The notes beneath the pieces are model-generated. The model was not told where the DNA came from. It saw only the letters and a program-made list of their open reading frames with translations, and ran no database searches. A program made the translations under genes and the position numbers. A DNA stretch of 6,668 bases from an uncultured Bacteroidales bacterium (lineage in GTDB: Bacteria; Bacteroidota; Bacteroidia; Bacteroidales; F082), in the NCBI GenBank assembly GCA_946410535.1, contig CAMKAR010000118.1, positions 1 through 6,668 of the forward strand. The letters are read 5' to 3'. Shown here piece by piece: positions 6,418-6,668 of the stretch (the stretch's first letter is position 1; every line of letters begins with the position of its first letter).

Positions 6418-6668
6418 ATGAATAAAATCAGAGCCGCCGTAGTAGGTTACGGCAATGTGGGCCGCTTCGCATGGGAGGCCCTCGAAGCCGCCCCGGATTT
6501 CGAGGTGGCGGGCATCGTCCGCCGCAATGGGGCTGAGAACAAGCCATTGGAACTGTCTCAATATGAGGTCGTAAAGGACATAAGAGAACTGAAAGATGTG
6601 GATGTGGCGATTCTGGCTACACCGACGCGTTCTTGCCCTGAATATGCCAAACAAATCCTGCTTTTGGG
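6418..6668 (+). CDS. ddh: Partial meso-diaminopimelate dehydrogenase (N-terminal 83 residues)
   Basis: The reading frame opens at ATG 6418 and runs off the right edge. Ddh reductively aminates tetrahydrodipicolinate with NADPH and ammonia to meso-diaminopimelate in one cytoplasmic step, supplying lysine and peptidoglycan cross-links and bypassing the succinylase or acetylase routes. Residues 4-16 (IRAAVVGYGNVGR) are a Rossmann strand and GxGxxG dinucleotide loop. IVRRNG (33-38) ends the second strand with the Arg35-Arg36 pair typical of NADP(H)-preferring Ddh. DVDVAILATPTRS (60-72) is the next strand and loop. The sequence closely fits Bacteroidales Ddh as I remember it and is recognisably like Corynebacterium glutamicum Ddh (IRVAIVGYGNLGR). 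Family members are about 300-325 residues, so roughly three quarters is missing. The gene is divergent from the peptidase operon across an 89-base gap. A different Gfo/Idh-type oxidoreductase is a less likely alternative. Confidence 0.88.
   Translation, partial: MNKIRAAVVGYGNVGRFAWEALEAAPDFEVAGIVRRNGAENKPLELSQYEVVKDIRELKDVDVAILATPTRSCPEYAKQILLL

Noticed and set aside
6325..6654. A 109-residue minus-strand frame opposite ddh
   Set aside because: It is antisense to the Rossmann fold of ddh, covers the whole divergent promoter region, and has no recognisable features.

Overview
The window looks like a piece of a Bacteroidota chromosome, most likely Bacteroidales. Four points support this. The large secreted protease ends in a type IX secretion (T9SS) type A sorting domain, which is known only from this phylum and close relatives. 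Candidate -7 promoter elements match the Bacteroidota TAnnTTTG consensus. All four start codons lack a clear Shine-Dalgarno sequence and have A/T-rich leaders. The diaminopimelate dehydrogenase start resembles Bacteroidales versions as I remember them. Genus cannot be told from the sequence alone.

Layout from left to right. Positions 1-430 (minus) hold the N-terminal 143 residues of a lipoprotein with TPR-like helices; its 3' end is beyond the window. Positions 431-682 are a 252-base intergenic region holding a REP-like palindromic repeat, a probable promoter for the lipoprotein gene, a probable terminator for the upstream operon, and a degenerate direct repeat reaching into the end of the glycosidase gene. 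Positions 683-2932 (minus) encode a secreted GH3 glycosidase of the BglX/BglB type. Positions 2939-6328 (minus) encode a 1129-residue gingipain-family (C25) cysteine peptidase with propeptide, catalytic domain, Ig-like and CARDB-like domains, a cleaved-adhesin/jelly-roll domain and a T9SS sorting domain. Positions 6329-6417 are a short divergent promoter region. Positions 6418-6668 (plus) encode the N-terminal 83 residues of meso-diaminopimelate dehydrogenase, cut by the window edge.

The peptidase and glycosidase genes are separated by only 6 bases and almost certainly form one transcript, read from the divergent region toward the terminator near 562-589. The peptidase should cross the outer membrane by T9SS. 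The glycosidase has only a Sec signal and probably stays in the periplasm. A reasonable inference is extracellular proteolysis of protein or glycoprotein coupled to periplasmic trimming of released oligosaccharides, but nothing in the sequence proves a shared substrate. The Ddh gene is divergently transcribed and is a housekeeping lysine/peptidoglycan gene without an obvious functional link.

I did not find a convincing undescribed system. The more unusual items are the protease-glycosidase pairing, the extra cysteines around the C25 nucleophile, and the repeat-rich leader of the lipoprotein gene.
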